Assembly: GCA_044224215.1 (NCBI GenBank) | Contig: JBGAKX010000035.1 | Coordinates: 1 to 36,682 of the forward strand | DNA from: DAOMFM01 sp035429825 | GTDB taxonomy: Bacteria; Acidobacteriota; Blastocatellia; UBA7656; JADIYM01 | Direction: 5' to 3' | Length of the DNA stretch: 36,682 nt | Shown here: positions 24,972-33,880 of the stretch, one piece after another | Layout: every line of letters begins with the position of its first letter | Numbering within the stretch: the first letter of the stretch is position 1 | Made by a program: the position numbers and the translations under genes | Notes under the pieces: model-generated | Databases searched by the model: none | The model's input: only the letters and a program-made list of their open reading frames with translations | Told to the model about the DNA's origin: nothing

Positions 24972-27316
24972 ATCGTTCCCTTCGCGGCGTTCGCCTGGCG
25001 CTCCTTGCACTAGCCACCGTCCTCGGCCTAGCCGTTGCCGCCCACGCCCAGGACGCCGACGTCAAGAAGTACTCGATCGATGTCCGACTCGACCCGGCCG
25101 CGCATGCAGCCACCATTCGAACGACGCTGACCGTCTGGAATCCGACGAGCGCACCAAAGCGGCAGATCCAGTTCAGAGTCAACGGCGGCGCCGAGATCAC
25201 CGGCGTCTCGGTCGGCGGCCAGCCGGCCGTGTTCGATGCGAAACAGGACAAGCGGGTCGCAAGTCTCACGGTCGTGAGCGTTCAGCTCGCGTCGCCGATC
25301 GCGGGACTCGGAACGGCCGACGTGACGATCGACGAGCATCTCGTGCTCAAGACGGGATCGCTCGATGCGTCGATCTCGCCCGGTGAGACAGTCCTCCTCC
25401 CGTCGTCGTTGTGGGTGCCGTACGTCAACACGCCGTTCGTCCAGTACGGCCCCAACACGTGCCCGGTGACGATCACCGCAAACGCCGGCGCCGGCGAGCG
25501 CGCCGTATCGGGCGGCGTGCTGCAGGGAAACACGTTCACCCAGAACCTCAACGGGCTGCCCTTCCTTCTGACCGGCGCATTCGACGCTCCGGTCACGAAG
25601 ACCGTCTCGGGCATTACGTTCGAAGTCTGGCTGACCGCGAACGCGGGCCCAGCGGCCCGCGCCGGCGCCGAGCGCCTGCTTGGCGATGCCGAGCGGATCG
25701 CGGCTTATTACACCAAGGTTCTTGGGCCCGCCCCGCAGGCGACGTTCCGGCTGATCTCGTCGGATCGCGGCGCCGGGTTTATCGGTCCATCAGGCATCGT
25801 GCTCGGCCGGCGCGTGTTTCTCCGCGAGACGACGGATGCCGAGACATACGAGTTTCTCGGCGACGGCATCGCGCGAATCTGGATCGACGGCGCCGCTGCG
25901 GTTCGCGGCGCGACGCCTGGCGCCGCGGCCAACCGTCCGAACGGTGCGGCGGTCATCGGCGCGGGCATGGCGAGATATCTCGCGGTTCTTGCGATGTCCG
26001 ACCGATTCGGACCTGCCGCGGAGGTTGCCGCCTTTGAGCGAATGCGAACGGCACTCCTGCGAATGGGCGATCTCGCTGCGCAGGTCCAGCTGTCGCTCGC
26101 CACGGAACTTGACCCCGCCTACCTCGGTCTGATGACCACCAAGAGCCCGCTCGCGTTCCGGATCGTGGATCACGAGATCGGTCGCGAAGCGATGCTCGCC
26201 GGAATCCGCGCCGCGCTCGCGAGTGCGCGCACGCGCGGCTCGCTGACCTTTGACGACGTGCGCGCCGCGCTCGCCGCGAGTGCCGGCCGCGACCTGACCG
26301 CGTTGCTTGCGAACTGGTTCGACAAGGTCGTTCAGCCCGACCTCATCATTGGCGTTCCGCAGAAGTCCGCGGCCGGTTCGTCGAGCGCCCTGCGCAACCT
26401 CGGAACGGGCGACGTGACGGTCGACGTGCTCGGCGTTACCGCGTCAGGGAAGAAACTCGTCGTCAAGGTGACGGTGCCGTCCGAGGGTTTCGGCGAAGCC
26501 CGCTTCGACACGCCCGAAGCGGTCGTCTCGGTCGAGGTCGATCCGGACCGGATCATTCCCCAGACGGACTACAGCAACGACGCGCGGCCGGCCAAGCCGT
26601 CCTCCGATACGCTGTTCGTGCAGGCCGTGGACCTGTACAAGCGAAAGGATCCGGGCGGTGCCGAGCTGAAGCTGCGCGAGGCGCTTGCCGAGGATCCCAC
26701 AGACGCCGTCGCGTCGGCGTGGCTTGCGCGCGCGCTGCTCGCCGCGAACAAGACCGCGGACGCCGAGCGCGCCGCGACGGCGGCGCTCGCGACGCAGCCG
26801 GTTCCGCTCGAGGCGTCTGCGTGGGCGAACAACGTGCTCGGACAGATTGCGCTGTCGGCCGGAAAGGGGCAGGAAGCGCTCGAGTACTTCCGCAAGGCGT
26901 CGACGTACTCGATCGAGAGCTCGGCCCTCATCACGGCACGTGAGGGAATCATCGCGTCCGAGAAGGCGCTCGGGGCTCCCGCCATCGCAGACCCGTCGGT
27001 GTCGAAGTTCTTTGAGGACTTTGACCGTGCGGTGACCGCTGGCGTCAACACGGTTCAGGCCGAACAGTATGTCGACTCGGCGTCGCTTCCCGATTTCGTC
27101 AAGGGCCTCGTCACGAGCGTCGCGCGAAAATGGGCGACCACCGTGATGCACGCCGAGCAGTCGTCGGCGGACGAAGCGGTTGTCGACGCGCGGTTCACGG
27201 TGACCGTCGTCAACAAGCCGACCAACACCGCGACGGCAATCGTGCGGCTTCGGCGCGCTGGTGGATCGTGGAAAATCGTCGACGTGCAGATTCTCGAAAC
27301 AACCGACAACAGGTAG
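24968..27316 (+). CDS. Exported M1-peptidase-like protein without zinc motif, with TPR region
   Basis: A 782-residue protein with a signal peptide (LALLALATVLGLAVAAHAQ). The N-terminal half has the beta-rich domain seen in M1 aminopeptidase-like proteins (YSIDVRLDPAAHAATIRTTL, LLPSSLWVPYV) and then a helical domain. Where M1 enzymes have HExxH and a downstream Glu, this protein has ETYEFLGDGIARIW (from residue 292) and GAGMARYLAVLAM, so the zinc ligands are gone. Tetratricopeptide-like helices occupy about residues 545-650 (AVDLYKRKDPGGAELKLREA, ALEYFRKASTY). The C-terminal 90 residues look like an NTF2/SnoaL-type domain (FFEDFDRAV, ATAIVRLRRAGGSWKIVDV). The start overlaps the kdsA stop (ATGA). 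Function is unknown; a binding rather than enzymatic role is inferred. Confidence 0.72.
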   Translation: MNRSLRGVRLALLALATVLGLAVAAHAQDADVKKYSIDVRLDPAAHAATIRTTLTVWNPTSAPKRQIQFRVNGGAEITGVSVGGQPAVFDAKQDKRVASLTVVSVQLASPIAGLGTADVTIDEHLVLKTGSLDASISPGETVLLPSSLWVPYVNTPFVQYGPNTCPVTITANAGAGERAVSGGVLQGNTFTQNLNGLPFLLTGAFDAPVTKTVSGITFEVWLTANAGPAARAGAERLLGDAERIAAYYTKVLGPAPQATFRLISSDRGAGFIGPSGIVLGRRVFLRETTDAETYEFLGDGIARIWIDGAAAVRGATPGAAANRPNGAAVIGAGMARYLAVLAMSDRFGPAAEVAAFERMRTALLRMGDLAAQVQLSLATELDPAYLGLMTTKSPLAFRIVDHEIGREAMLAGIRAALASARTRGSLTFDDVRAALAASAGRDLTALLANWFDKVVQPDLIIGVPQKSAAGSSSALRNLGTGDVTVDVLGVTASGKKLVVKVTVPSEGFGEARFDTPEAVVSVEVDPDRIIPQTDYSNDARPAKPSSDTLFVQAVDLYKRKDPGGAELKLREALAEDPTDAVASAWLARALLAANKTADAERAATAALATQPVPLEASAWANNVLGQIALSAGKGQEALEYFRKASTYSIESSALITAREGIIASEKALGAPAIADPSVSKFFEDFDRAVTAGVNTVQAEQYVDSASLPDFVKGLVTSVARKWATTVMHAEQSSADEAVVDARFTVTVVNKPTNTATAIVRLRRAGGSWKIVDVQILETTDNR

Positions 27317-27409
27317 CTCGCTGATTGAAGGTGTGCGGGGACGCTGGCGACCCTGCGTTGATTGCACCAGGTCCGCAGCCACCGTCCCCTTCGCGCAACC
27401 ACAATCGTC

Positions 27410-28582
27410 ATGCGCCGAAACCTCGCATCGACAGCGATCATTCTTCTCGCGCTCGGGCTGCTGATAGCGCTCAACATCATCTTCATATCCGAGCCCCGGC
27501 AGCAGGAGTCCGAGGCGTCGGGCGACCGGTCGTCGTACAAGGGCTCGCGCTACGGAACGCTGGCGTACTACCGCCTGCTTGGCGAATCCGGCCACCAGGT
27601 CGTTCGGTTCGAGCAGCCGTTCACAAAGCTGGCCGAGTCCTCCACGGGCACGCTCGTTGTCGTCATGCCGAACGAGGAGCACCAGCCGACGCAGGAGGAG
27701 ATGGACGCGCTGACGGAGTGGGTCACGGGCGGCGGCAGGCTCGTCGTCATCGACCGGTTCGTGAAGGTGAAGGTCGGCGAGATGGCGGTTGAGACCGGCG
27801 AGGCGCTCTCGGGCGACGTACTGCCCGTTACGGCGTCGCCACTGACGCGCGGTGCTTCCACCCTGCACGTCTCTCAGTACGCCAACACGATCTCGGACAC
27901 GACGGGCGGCTCGGTTGTCCAGTTTGCGTCGAAGGACGGGGCGCTGGTCATCGACCGGCCCGTCGGCGACGGGCACGTGACGTTCGTTTCGGACACGTAT
28001 CCCATTCAGAACAATGGAATTGTGGAGGCCGACAACGTCGCGCTGGCCCTCAACCTGATCGATGCGGTGCAGCCGCCCGGCGTCGTCGCGTTCGACGAGT
28101 ACCATCACGGCTACGGAGGTCCGCGCAGCGCCGTCGGTGAGGGGCTCCGTGGGTACATCGCGGGGACGCCGGTCCCGTGGATCATCGGACAGCTTGGGCT
28201 GCTCACGGTCGTGATCGCGATGACGATCGGACGCCGGCTCGGGCGGCCCGTCCCGCTCGCGACGGAACGGCGAACGGGTTCGCTGGTCTTTGTCTCGTCC
28301 ATGGCGAACATCCAGCGGCTCGCCGGCGCATCGGATCTCGCGATCGACAACATCGCCGCGAGCTTCCGTTCAAAGATCTGCCGGTTTGCGGGACTCCCAT
28401 CCAACGCGCCGATCAAGGACCTCGCGAGGGTCGCCGGTGAACGCGCAGGCGTCGATCCTGCGCCCATCGCCGATCTGCTTCACCGTTGCGAAACGGCACT
28501 CGTCGGGGACCGTCCGTCCAAGGCGGAACTGCTCGCTCTCGTCGTCGAGCTGCGCACGCTGCAGGCAAAGCTCAAACTCTAG
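27410..28582 (+). CDS. DUF4350-domain membrane protein
   Basis: A 390-residue protein. An N-terminal membrane helix (STAIILLALGLLIALNIIF) is followed by an exported alpha/beta domain of the glutamine-amidotransferase-like fold (GSRYGTLAYYRLLGESGHQV, LVVVMPNEEHQPTQEE, WVTGGGRLVVIDRF). A second membrane helix lies near residues 250-270 (WIIGQLGLLTVVIAMTIGRR), with a cytoplasmic helical tail. DUF4350 proteins are typically encoded beside MoxR-type ATPases and DUF58 proteins, and a moxR gene follows here after 53 bases. The role of these membrane modules is not firmly established. The ATG at 27410 sits just before the first helix; no strong ribosome-binding site is visible. Confidence 0.84.
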   Translation: MRRNLASTAIILLALGLLIALNIIFISEPRQQESEASGDRSSYKGSRYGTLAYYRLLGESGHQVVRFEQPFTKLAESSTGTLVVVMPNEEHQPTQEEMDALTEWVTGGGRLVVIDRFVKVKVGEMAVETGEALSGDVLPVTASPLTRGASTLHVSQYANTISDTTGGSVVQFASKDGALVIDRPVGDGHVTFVSDTYPIQNNGIVEADNVALALNLIDAVQPPGVVAFDEYHHGYGGPRSAVGEGLRGYIAGTPVPWIIGQLGLLTVVIAMTIGRRLGRPVPLATERRTGSLVFVSSMANIQRLAGASDLAIDNIAASFRSKICRFAGLPSNAPIKDLARVAGERAGVDPAPIADLLHRCETALVGDRPSKAELLALVVELRTLQAKLKL

Positions 28583-28623
28583 CGGCGCACAAGTTTTTCG
28601 ATCACACCGCGGCGCCGAGCGAC

Positions 28624-28629
28624 TATACT
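28624..28629 (+). promoter_or_regulatory. Candidate -10 element of moxR, leaderless spacing
   Basis: TATACT ends six bases before the GTG at 28636, so transcription would start at or next to the start codon. No convincing -35 box is visible. Confidence 0.35.
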
Positions 28630-28635
28630 CCCGGG

Positions 28636-29567
28636 GTGTCATCCGAACTCGAAGCCGCCTCGCGCGAGATTGAAGTCGCGCTGCCGCTCGTCGAGCAGCT
28701 CGCGCACGAAATGCAGCGGCGCATCGTCGGCCAGCCCGTGCTGATCGAACGGCTGCTGATCGGACTCGTCACCGGCGGCCACGTGCTGCTCGAAGGCGTC
28801 CCCGGCCTTGCGAAGACGCTCGCCGCCCGAACGCTTGCCGAGGCCGTCGGGTTGGGATTCGGCCGCGTGCAGTTCACGCCGGACCTGTTGCCATCCGATC
28901 TCCTCGGGACGCTCGTCTACGACCGCCGCACCGGCCAGTTCGTGCCGCACTACGGTCCGATCTTTACGAACATCCTGCTCGCCGACGAGATCAACCGCGC
29001 TCCCGCAAAGGTCCAGAGCGCGCTGCTCGAGTCGATGCAGGAACGGCGCGTGACCATCGGCGACACGACGTACCGACTGCCCGAGCCGTTTCTCGTCCTC
29101 GCGACGCAGAACCCGATCGAGCACGAGGGCACGTATGCGCTTCCCGAAGCGCAGATCGACCGGTTCATGCTGAAGGTCCTGATCACGTACCCGGATCGCT
29201 CGTCGGAGCGCGAGATGCTCGACCTCCTGCTCGGCGTGGGACCCGAGGTGACCGGCGACGCTGGGAATGCCGACGCGATAAGAATCACGCCGGTGATCGA
29301 CGCGGCAGGCGTTGCCTTGTGCCGCCGGGCGGCGCACGCGGTGTACGCGGACGATCGCATCCGCGATTACGTCCTGCGACTCGTCGAAGCGACGCGTCCG
29401 AGCTTTACGTCCTCGGGCACGACGTATGGACGGTGCCGGAGGACGTAAAGTCAATTGCGCCGGACGTTTTGCGGCACCGTATCGTGCTCACGTACGAGGC
29501 CGAAGCGGACGAGATCACGCCGGACGACGTCGTTCGAAAAGTGCTCGACAAGGTTGCCGTTCCGTAA
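28636..29567 (+). pseudogene. moxR: MoxR-family AAA+ ATPase, broken by a frameshifting deletion
   Basis: The first 240 or so residues are a normal MoxR ATPase: HVLLEGVPGLAKTLAARTLA (Walker A), ILLADEINRAPAKVQSALLE (Walker B), FLVLATQNPIEHEGTYALPEAQ and DRFMLKVLITYP. The frame then reads through DYVLRLVEATR into unrelated sequence and stops at 29448. The true C-terminus continues in another frame from about 29413 to 29567 (ELYVLGHDVWTVPEDVKS, APDVLRHRIVLTYEAEAD, DDVVRKVLDKVAVP). Between ATR and ELY about 31 residues usual in the family are missing, including the GASPRA sensor-2 segment. This implies loss of about 91 bases, or an assembly error. The start is GTG 28636. No DUF58 gene follows, although one normally does. 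Confidence 0.85.
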
Positions 29568-29578
29568 AATCCGGGTGT

Positions 29579-29612
29579 CTTGACACTCCCCGGACCGGAT
29601 GCTACTGTCAAG
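29579..29612 (+). promoter_or_regulatory. Heat-shock operon promoter with overlapping inverted repeat
   Basis: TTGACA (29580-29585) and TACTGT (29603-29608) are exactly 17 bases apart, a very good sigma-70 promoter, 51 bases before hrcA. A perfect 7-bp inverted repeat, CTTGACA (29579-29585) and TGTCAAG (29606-29612), covers both boxes, so a bound repressor would block the polymerase. It is not the classical CIRCE element (TTAGCACTC-N9-GAGTGCTAA), so HrcA binding is a guess. Confidence 0.75.
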
Positions 29613-29659
29613 TGTTGAAACTGCTGGTAAGTGTCTGAGTCGGCTAGGCATGAGAGCTT

Positions 29660-30739
29660 ATGCGGAAAGCCCGAGAGTTCACGTTTGACGATCGCAGCCG
29701 CGAGATTCTGACGGCTGCGATCAAGCTCTACGTGGCGACGGGCGAGCCGGTTGGTTCGAGGACGATCTCGCGCATCTCGCACGAGGGTATCTCGGCGGCG
29801 ACGGTGCGCAACATCATGGCCGACCTCGAAGAGGCCGGGTACCTGTATCAGCCGCACACATCGGCAGGCAGGATTCCGACCGACAAGGGATACCGATTCT
29901 ACGTCGACAACCTGATTGGCCAGCTCCGGCTGTCAAAGCACGACGAAGCCCGCATCCAGCGCGGATTTCTCGACGACAGCGGCTCGGCGTATCCCGAATT
30001 CCTCATGGAGCGGACGTCGCAGCTGTTGTCGCAGGTGTCCGACAACGTCGGGCTCGTAGTGTCGCTGTCGAAGCGTCAGGACGCGCTCGACCAGATCGAG
30101 TTCATCAAGCTCTCGGACGGCCGCGTGCTCGTGGTGACGGTGCTGCAGGCGGGTCTGGTGCAGAACCGCGTCGTGAGGCTCGAGGAAGACCTGTCCCAGG
30201 GCGACCTGGACCGGACGGCCCGTTACCTGACTGCAAATTACCGTGGCAGAACGCTTTCGGCGATTCGCAGCCACCTGCTTGCGCAGATGTCCGAAGAGAA
30301 GGCCTTGTACGACAACCTGCTCAAGACGGCGATTCTCGTCTGCGAGCGCGGGTTGTCGGATGATGACGAAGCGGACGTCTACGTCGACGGAACCGCGACG
30401 ATCATCGACAAGCCGGACTTCGCCGACACCGAGCGCCTGCGCTCGCTGTTCAAGATGTTCGAGGAGAAGAGCCGGCTTGTCCGTCTTCTCGACCAGTGTC
30501 TCTCGGAACCAGTTCAAAGCGGTGTGCACATCCAGATCGGCACCGAGACGCGAACGCCGTGGTTGCGCGACTGCGCGATCGTGGCGTCGCCGCTCCACCT
30601 CGGCGAGCGCGTCATGGGTGGCATTGGAGTTGTCGGACCGTCCCGCATGGAGTACGCTCGCGTTATCGGCATCGTAGATTACGTCGCCAAGCTGTTCGAG
30701 CGAGTATTGCTCGAAAGCAAGAATCACGCTGCGCGGTAG
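29660..30739 (+). CDS. hrcA: Heat-inducible transcription repressor HrcA
   Basis: A 359-residue repressor of chaperone operons. The N-terminal winged helix shows REILTAAIKLYVATGEPVGSR and ISAATVRNIMADLEEAGYLY, then the family signature QPHTSAGRIPTDKGYRFYVD. The effector-binding GAF-like part follows, with VGLVVSLS and the C-terminal end GIGVVGPSRMEYARVIGIVD. It is the first gene of the heat-shock cluster, as in Gram-positives and several other phyla. The likely target operator overlaps its own promoter. The ATG at 29660 fits the usual N-terminus. Confidence 0.95.
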   Translation: MRKAREFTFDDRSREILTAAIKLYVATGEPVGSRTISRISHEGISAATVRNIMADLEEAGYLYQPHTSAGRIPTDKGYRFYVDNLIGQLRLSKHDEARIQRGFLDDSGSAYPEFLMERTSQLLSQVSDNVGLVVSLSKRQDALDQIEFIKLSDGRVLVVTVLQAGLVQNRVVRLEEDLSQGDLDRTARYLTANYRGRTLSAIRSHLLAQMSEEKALYDNLLKTAILVCERGLSDDDEADVYVDGTATIIDKPDFADTERLRSLFKMFEEKSRLVRLLDQCLSEPVQSGVHIQIGTETRTPWLRDCAIVASPLHLGERVMGGIGVVGPSRMEYARVIGIVDYVAKLFERVLLESKNHAAR

Positions 30740-30817
30740 TTCGCCCAGTCCGCGCCAGCGGAGTACCTGTCTGTTGTTCCAATAAGAAAAAAGGCTCCAT
30801 AACGAAGAGAGCAAAAC

Positions 30818-31819
30818 ATGGCCGACCAGAGCAACCGTGGACCAATCAACATACCCATCGAATCGCTCGACGATGATGCGGCGTCGACTGGCGCCGGCGG
30901 CGGGCACGACGATGATGTGTTCGAGATCGACGGCGACTCGGTGCAACTCGACAATGATCCGTTCATTTTCGATTCGGGTGACGACCTGAACGTGACCCAC
31001 GAAGCGCCAGTGCAGAACGAAGCCCAGTTCCTCGACACGGCTGAAAACGAGCCCGTTGCGATCACGGTCGATCCTCCCGGTGAAGACGCCGTGATCGTCG
31101 AGCCGATTCCGGTCGTGGTCGATGCGCCGATTGAAGCCGATGCGGTCGCTGACGACGCCGAGGAGCTCGATCCCGACGAAGCGCCGACATTGACGGACAT
31201 CGATCCTCCTGTGGAGGCCGAATCCGACATCGATCCGCCGGTTGTTGCGGCCTCGGATTTCGACCCGCCCGTCGCACCTGCAGGTTCCGCCGCCGACAGC
31301 GGTCAGCGAGCTCCGGAGATTTCGCGCCAGGCCGTCATCGACCTGATGCTCGAGCTGCGCCAGAAGACCGACGCGATCGCCCGTCTCTCGGACGAGCGAA
31401 CGGACCTTTACGACAAACTGCTGCGCAAACAGGCTGAATTCGAGAACTTCCGGAAGCGTGGCGAGCGCGAAATGCAGGAAGCGTATGTCCGCGCCCGTGC
31501 GGACCTGCTCACGGACCTGTTGCCCGTGCTCGACAATTTCGATCTCGCGATGCAGCACGCCGAGAACGCCAGCGCCGACGTCATCCACGAGGGCATGCGC
31601 TTGATCTACCGGCAGATGCTCGATTCCCTGCTTCGCATCGGGCTCGAGCCGATCGATGCCGATGGTCAGCCGTTCGATCCGGAGCTCCACGAAGCCGTCG
31701 CCACCGAGGTGAGCGAAGAGGTTCCGGACCACACGGTCGTCAACGTATTGCAGCGCGGATACCGGCTTGGCGACCGGATGCTCAGGCCAGCCCGGGTCAA
31801 GGTCGCAGTTCAGTCGTAA
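30818..31819 (+). CDS. grpE: Nucleotide exchange factor GrpE with long acidic N-terminal extension
   Basis: A 333-residue GrpE, against about 190-200 for most. Residues from about 168 onward are standard: a long coiled-coil dimerisation helix (LMLELRQKTDAIARLSDERT, QAEFENFRKRGEREMQEAY), LLPVLDNFDLAMQHAE, GMRLIYRQMLDSLLRIGLEPI and the beta domain ending GYRLGDRMLRPARVKVAV. Residues 1-167 are disordered and very acidic, with a near-repeat DIDPPVEAES, DIDPPVVAAS, DFDPPVAPAG at about 128-157. GrpE releases ADP from DnaK, encoded 31 bases downstream. The start at 30818 has a GAGAG sequence upstream, and 78 bases separate it from hrcA. Confidence 0.93.
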   Translation: MADQSNRGPINIPIESLDDDAASTGAGGGHDDDVFEIDGDSVQLDNDPFIFDSGDDLNVTHEAPVQNEAQFLDTAENEPVAITVDPPGEDAVIVEPIPVVVDAPIEADAVADDAEELDPDEAPTLTDIDPPVEAESDIDPPVVAASDFDPPVAPAGSAADSGQRAPEISRQAVIDLMLELRQKTDAIARLSDERTDLYDKLLRKQAEFENFRKRGEREMQEAYVRARADLLTDLLPVLDNFDLAMQHAENASADVIHEGMRLIYRQMLDSLLRIGLEPIDADGQPFDPELHEAVATEVSEEVPDHTVVNVLQRGYRLGDRMLRPARVKVAVQS

Positions 31820-31850
31820 CCTCGTCTTTTTTGCGGAGGAAAGGAACCAC

Positions 31851-33731
31851 ATGGGCAAGGTTATCGGAATCGATCTCGGAACCACGAACTCCTGCGTTGC
31901 GGTGATGGAGGGCGGTGTCACGCAGATCATCCCAAACAAAGAGGGCGGCAGAACCACGCCATCCGTCGTCGGTTTCACCGAGAAGGGCGAGCGGCTGGTT
32001 GGTCAGATTGCCAAGCGCCAGGCCATCACGAACGCGGCGAATACGATCTATGCGGCGAAGCGGCTGATCGGCAGGAAATACAACTCGCCCGAGGTGCAGC
32101 GCGCCATCGACCTCTGCCCGTACGAGATCACCGAGGCGGCGAACGGCGACGTGCGCGTTCGCGTCCGCTCGCGCGACTACAGCCCGCCTGAGATTTCGGC
32201 AATCCTCCTGCAGCGTTTGAAGGCCGCCGCCGAAGACTTTCTTGGCGACGAGGTCGTCGAGGCCATCATCACGGTTCCCGCATATTTTGACGACATCCAG
32301 CGCCAGGCGACAAAGGACGCCGGCAAGATCGCAGGGCTGAACGTCCAGCGCATCATCAACGAGCCCACGGCCGCTGCGCTCGCGTACGGGCTCGGCAAGA
32401 AGGAGACCGAGAAGGTCGCCGTGTTCGACCTCGGCGGCGGCACGTTCGATATCTCGATCCTCGAGATGAACGACGGCGTGTTCGAAGTGCTTGCGACGTG
32501 CGGCGACAGTTTCCTCGGAGGCGAGGATTTTGATCAGCGGATCATCGATTGGATGGTCGCCGAGTTCAAGACCGAGACCGGGATCGACCTGCGCCAGGAC
32601 CGGCTTGCGCTGCAGCGTCTCAAGGAAGCTGCGGAGCGCGCCAAGTGCGAGCTGTCCACGACAACCGAATCTCACATCAACCTCCCGTTCATTTCTGCCG
32701 ACGCGTCGGGACCGAAGCACTTCAACAAGACGCTGACGCGTGCAAAGTTCGAGGAGCTGGTCCTCGACCTCGTCGAGCGGACCGTTGAACCGTGCGAGAA
32801 GGCACTGTGGGACGCAAAGCTCCAGTCGTCCGACATCGACAAGATTCTGCTTGTCGGCGGCCAGACGCGGTCGCCGATCATCGTGCGACGCGTGACCGAG
32901 ATCTTCAGCAAGGATCCGTCGATCGAGATCAACCCGGACGAGGTGGTCGCCATCGGCGCTGCCATCCAGGGCGGCGTGCTGACTGGAGAGGTCAAGGACC
33001 TCGTGCTGCTCGACGTCATTCCGCTCTCGCTCGGCATCGAAACGCGCGGCGGCCTGTTCACGAAGATCCTCGAGCGAAACTCGACGATTCCGACCCGCAA
33101 GAGCCTGACGTTCACGACCGTCACCGACGACCAGTCGGTCGTGGAGGTGCACGTGCTGCAGGGCGAGCGCGAGATCGCCGCCGGCAACCGGTCGCTCGCC
33201 AAGTTCGAGCTCGTGGGCATTCCCGCTGCACCGCGCGGCATCCCGCAGATCGAGGTCAGTTTCGAGATCGACGCCGACGGCATCGTTTCGGTGTCCGCCA
33301 AGGACAAGATGACGGGCATCGAACAGGCGATGAAGATCACGCCGTCGTCGGGACTTTCGGCGACGGAGATCTACGACCTGATGGAGGAGGCGTCCCGAAA
33401 CGCCGACACCGACCGGCGCATGAAGGAGGTCATCCTCGCGCGCAACCGGTTGGAGGGCCTGCTGCAGAACTCGCAGCGCAGTTTCAGCGAGTTCGGCTGG
33501 ATGCTGTCGGCCGGCGACCAGGAGATCGTTCGCAGTGCGCTCGAGAAGGCGCACAACGCCTGCGCGAGCGAGGATGGCGACGCGATCCGGTCGTCGCTCG
33601 AGACGCTCGAGCATGCGGCGCGAATGATCACCGACGCGATGTTCAAGCCGGCAGCCACGTCGCGGCCCGGAGACGACGAGGAGGACGGCGTGATCGACAG
33701 CGGGACCAAGGCCCTTCCTGAATCCACGTAG
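31851..33731 (+). CDS. dnaK: Chaperone protein DnaK (Hsp70)
   Basis: A 626-residue Hsp70. The ATPase domain shows GKVIGIDLGTTNSCVAVMEG, INEPTAAALAYGLG, VFDLGGGTFDISILEM and LLVGGQTRSPIIV. The substrate-binding domain has DVIPLSLGIETRGGLF and VLQGERE. The lid is complete. The C-terminus is acidic but ends VIDSGTKALPEST rather than the EEVD-like end of E. coli DnaK. The start is fixed by a strong GGAGG sequence at about 31836, 15 bases upstream. It works with GrpE and DnaJ encoded on either side. Confidence 0.97.
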   Translation: MGKVIGIDLGTTNSCVAVMEGGVTQIIPNKEGGRTTPSVVGFTEKGERLVGQIAKRQAITNAANTIYAAKRLIGRKYNSPEVQRAIDLCPYEITEAANGDVRVRVRSRDYSPPEISAILLQRLKAAAEDFLGDEVVEAIITVPAYFDDIQRQATKDAGKIAGLNVQRIINEPTAAALAYGLGKKETEKVAVFDLGGGTFDISILEMNDGVFEVLATCGDSFLGGEDFDQRIIDWMVAEFKTETGIDLRQDRLALQRLKEAAERAKCELSTTTESHINLPFISADASGPKHFNKTLTRAKFEELVLDLVERTVEPCEKALWDAKLQSSDIDKILLVGGQTRSPIIVRRVTEIFSKDPSIEINPDEVVAIGAAIQGGVLTGEVKDLVLLDVIPLSLGIETRGGLFTKILERNSTIPTRKSLTFTTVTDDQSVVEVHVLQGEREIAAGNRSLAKFELVGIPAAPRGIPQIEVSFEIDADGIVSVSAKDKMTGIEQAMKITPSSGLSATEIYDLMEEASRNADTDRRMKEVILARNRLEGLLQNSQRSFSEFGWMLSAGDQEIVRSALEKAHNACASEDGDAIRSSLETLEHAARMITDAMFKPAATSRPGDDEEDGVIDSGTKALPEST

Positions 33732-33880
33732 AGACCTCGCCTGGACGTCGCGTTCACGAAGCTCGAGCCGTCCGTAGCGACATACAGTCGCCGGTTGCCC
33801 CGCGCATCCGGCAGACTCCGGCCCTCGGCTTGTGTATTATTGACGGTTGGTGAGCCGGACCCGATGGAGACTATTGCACG

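Noticed and set aside
29570..29660. CIRCE operator before hrcA
   Set aside because: The half-sites resemble TTAGCACTC/GAGTGCTAA only loosely and the spacing is far more than 9 bases.
33831..33840. Separate dnaJ promoter (TGTGTATTAT)
   Set aside because: A decent extended -10 but no -35 at proper distance; noted in the dnaJ entry, not called.
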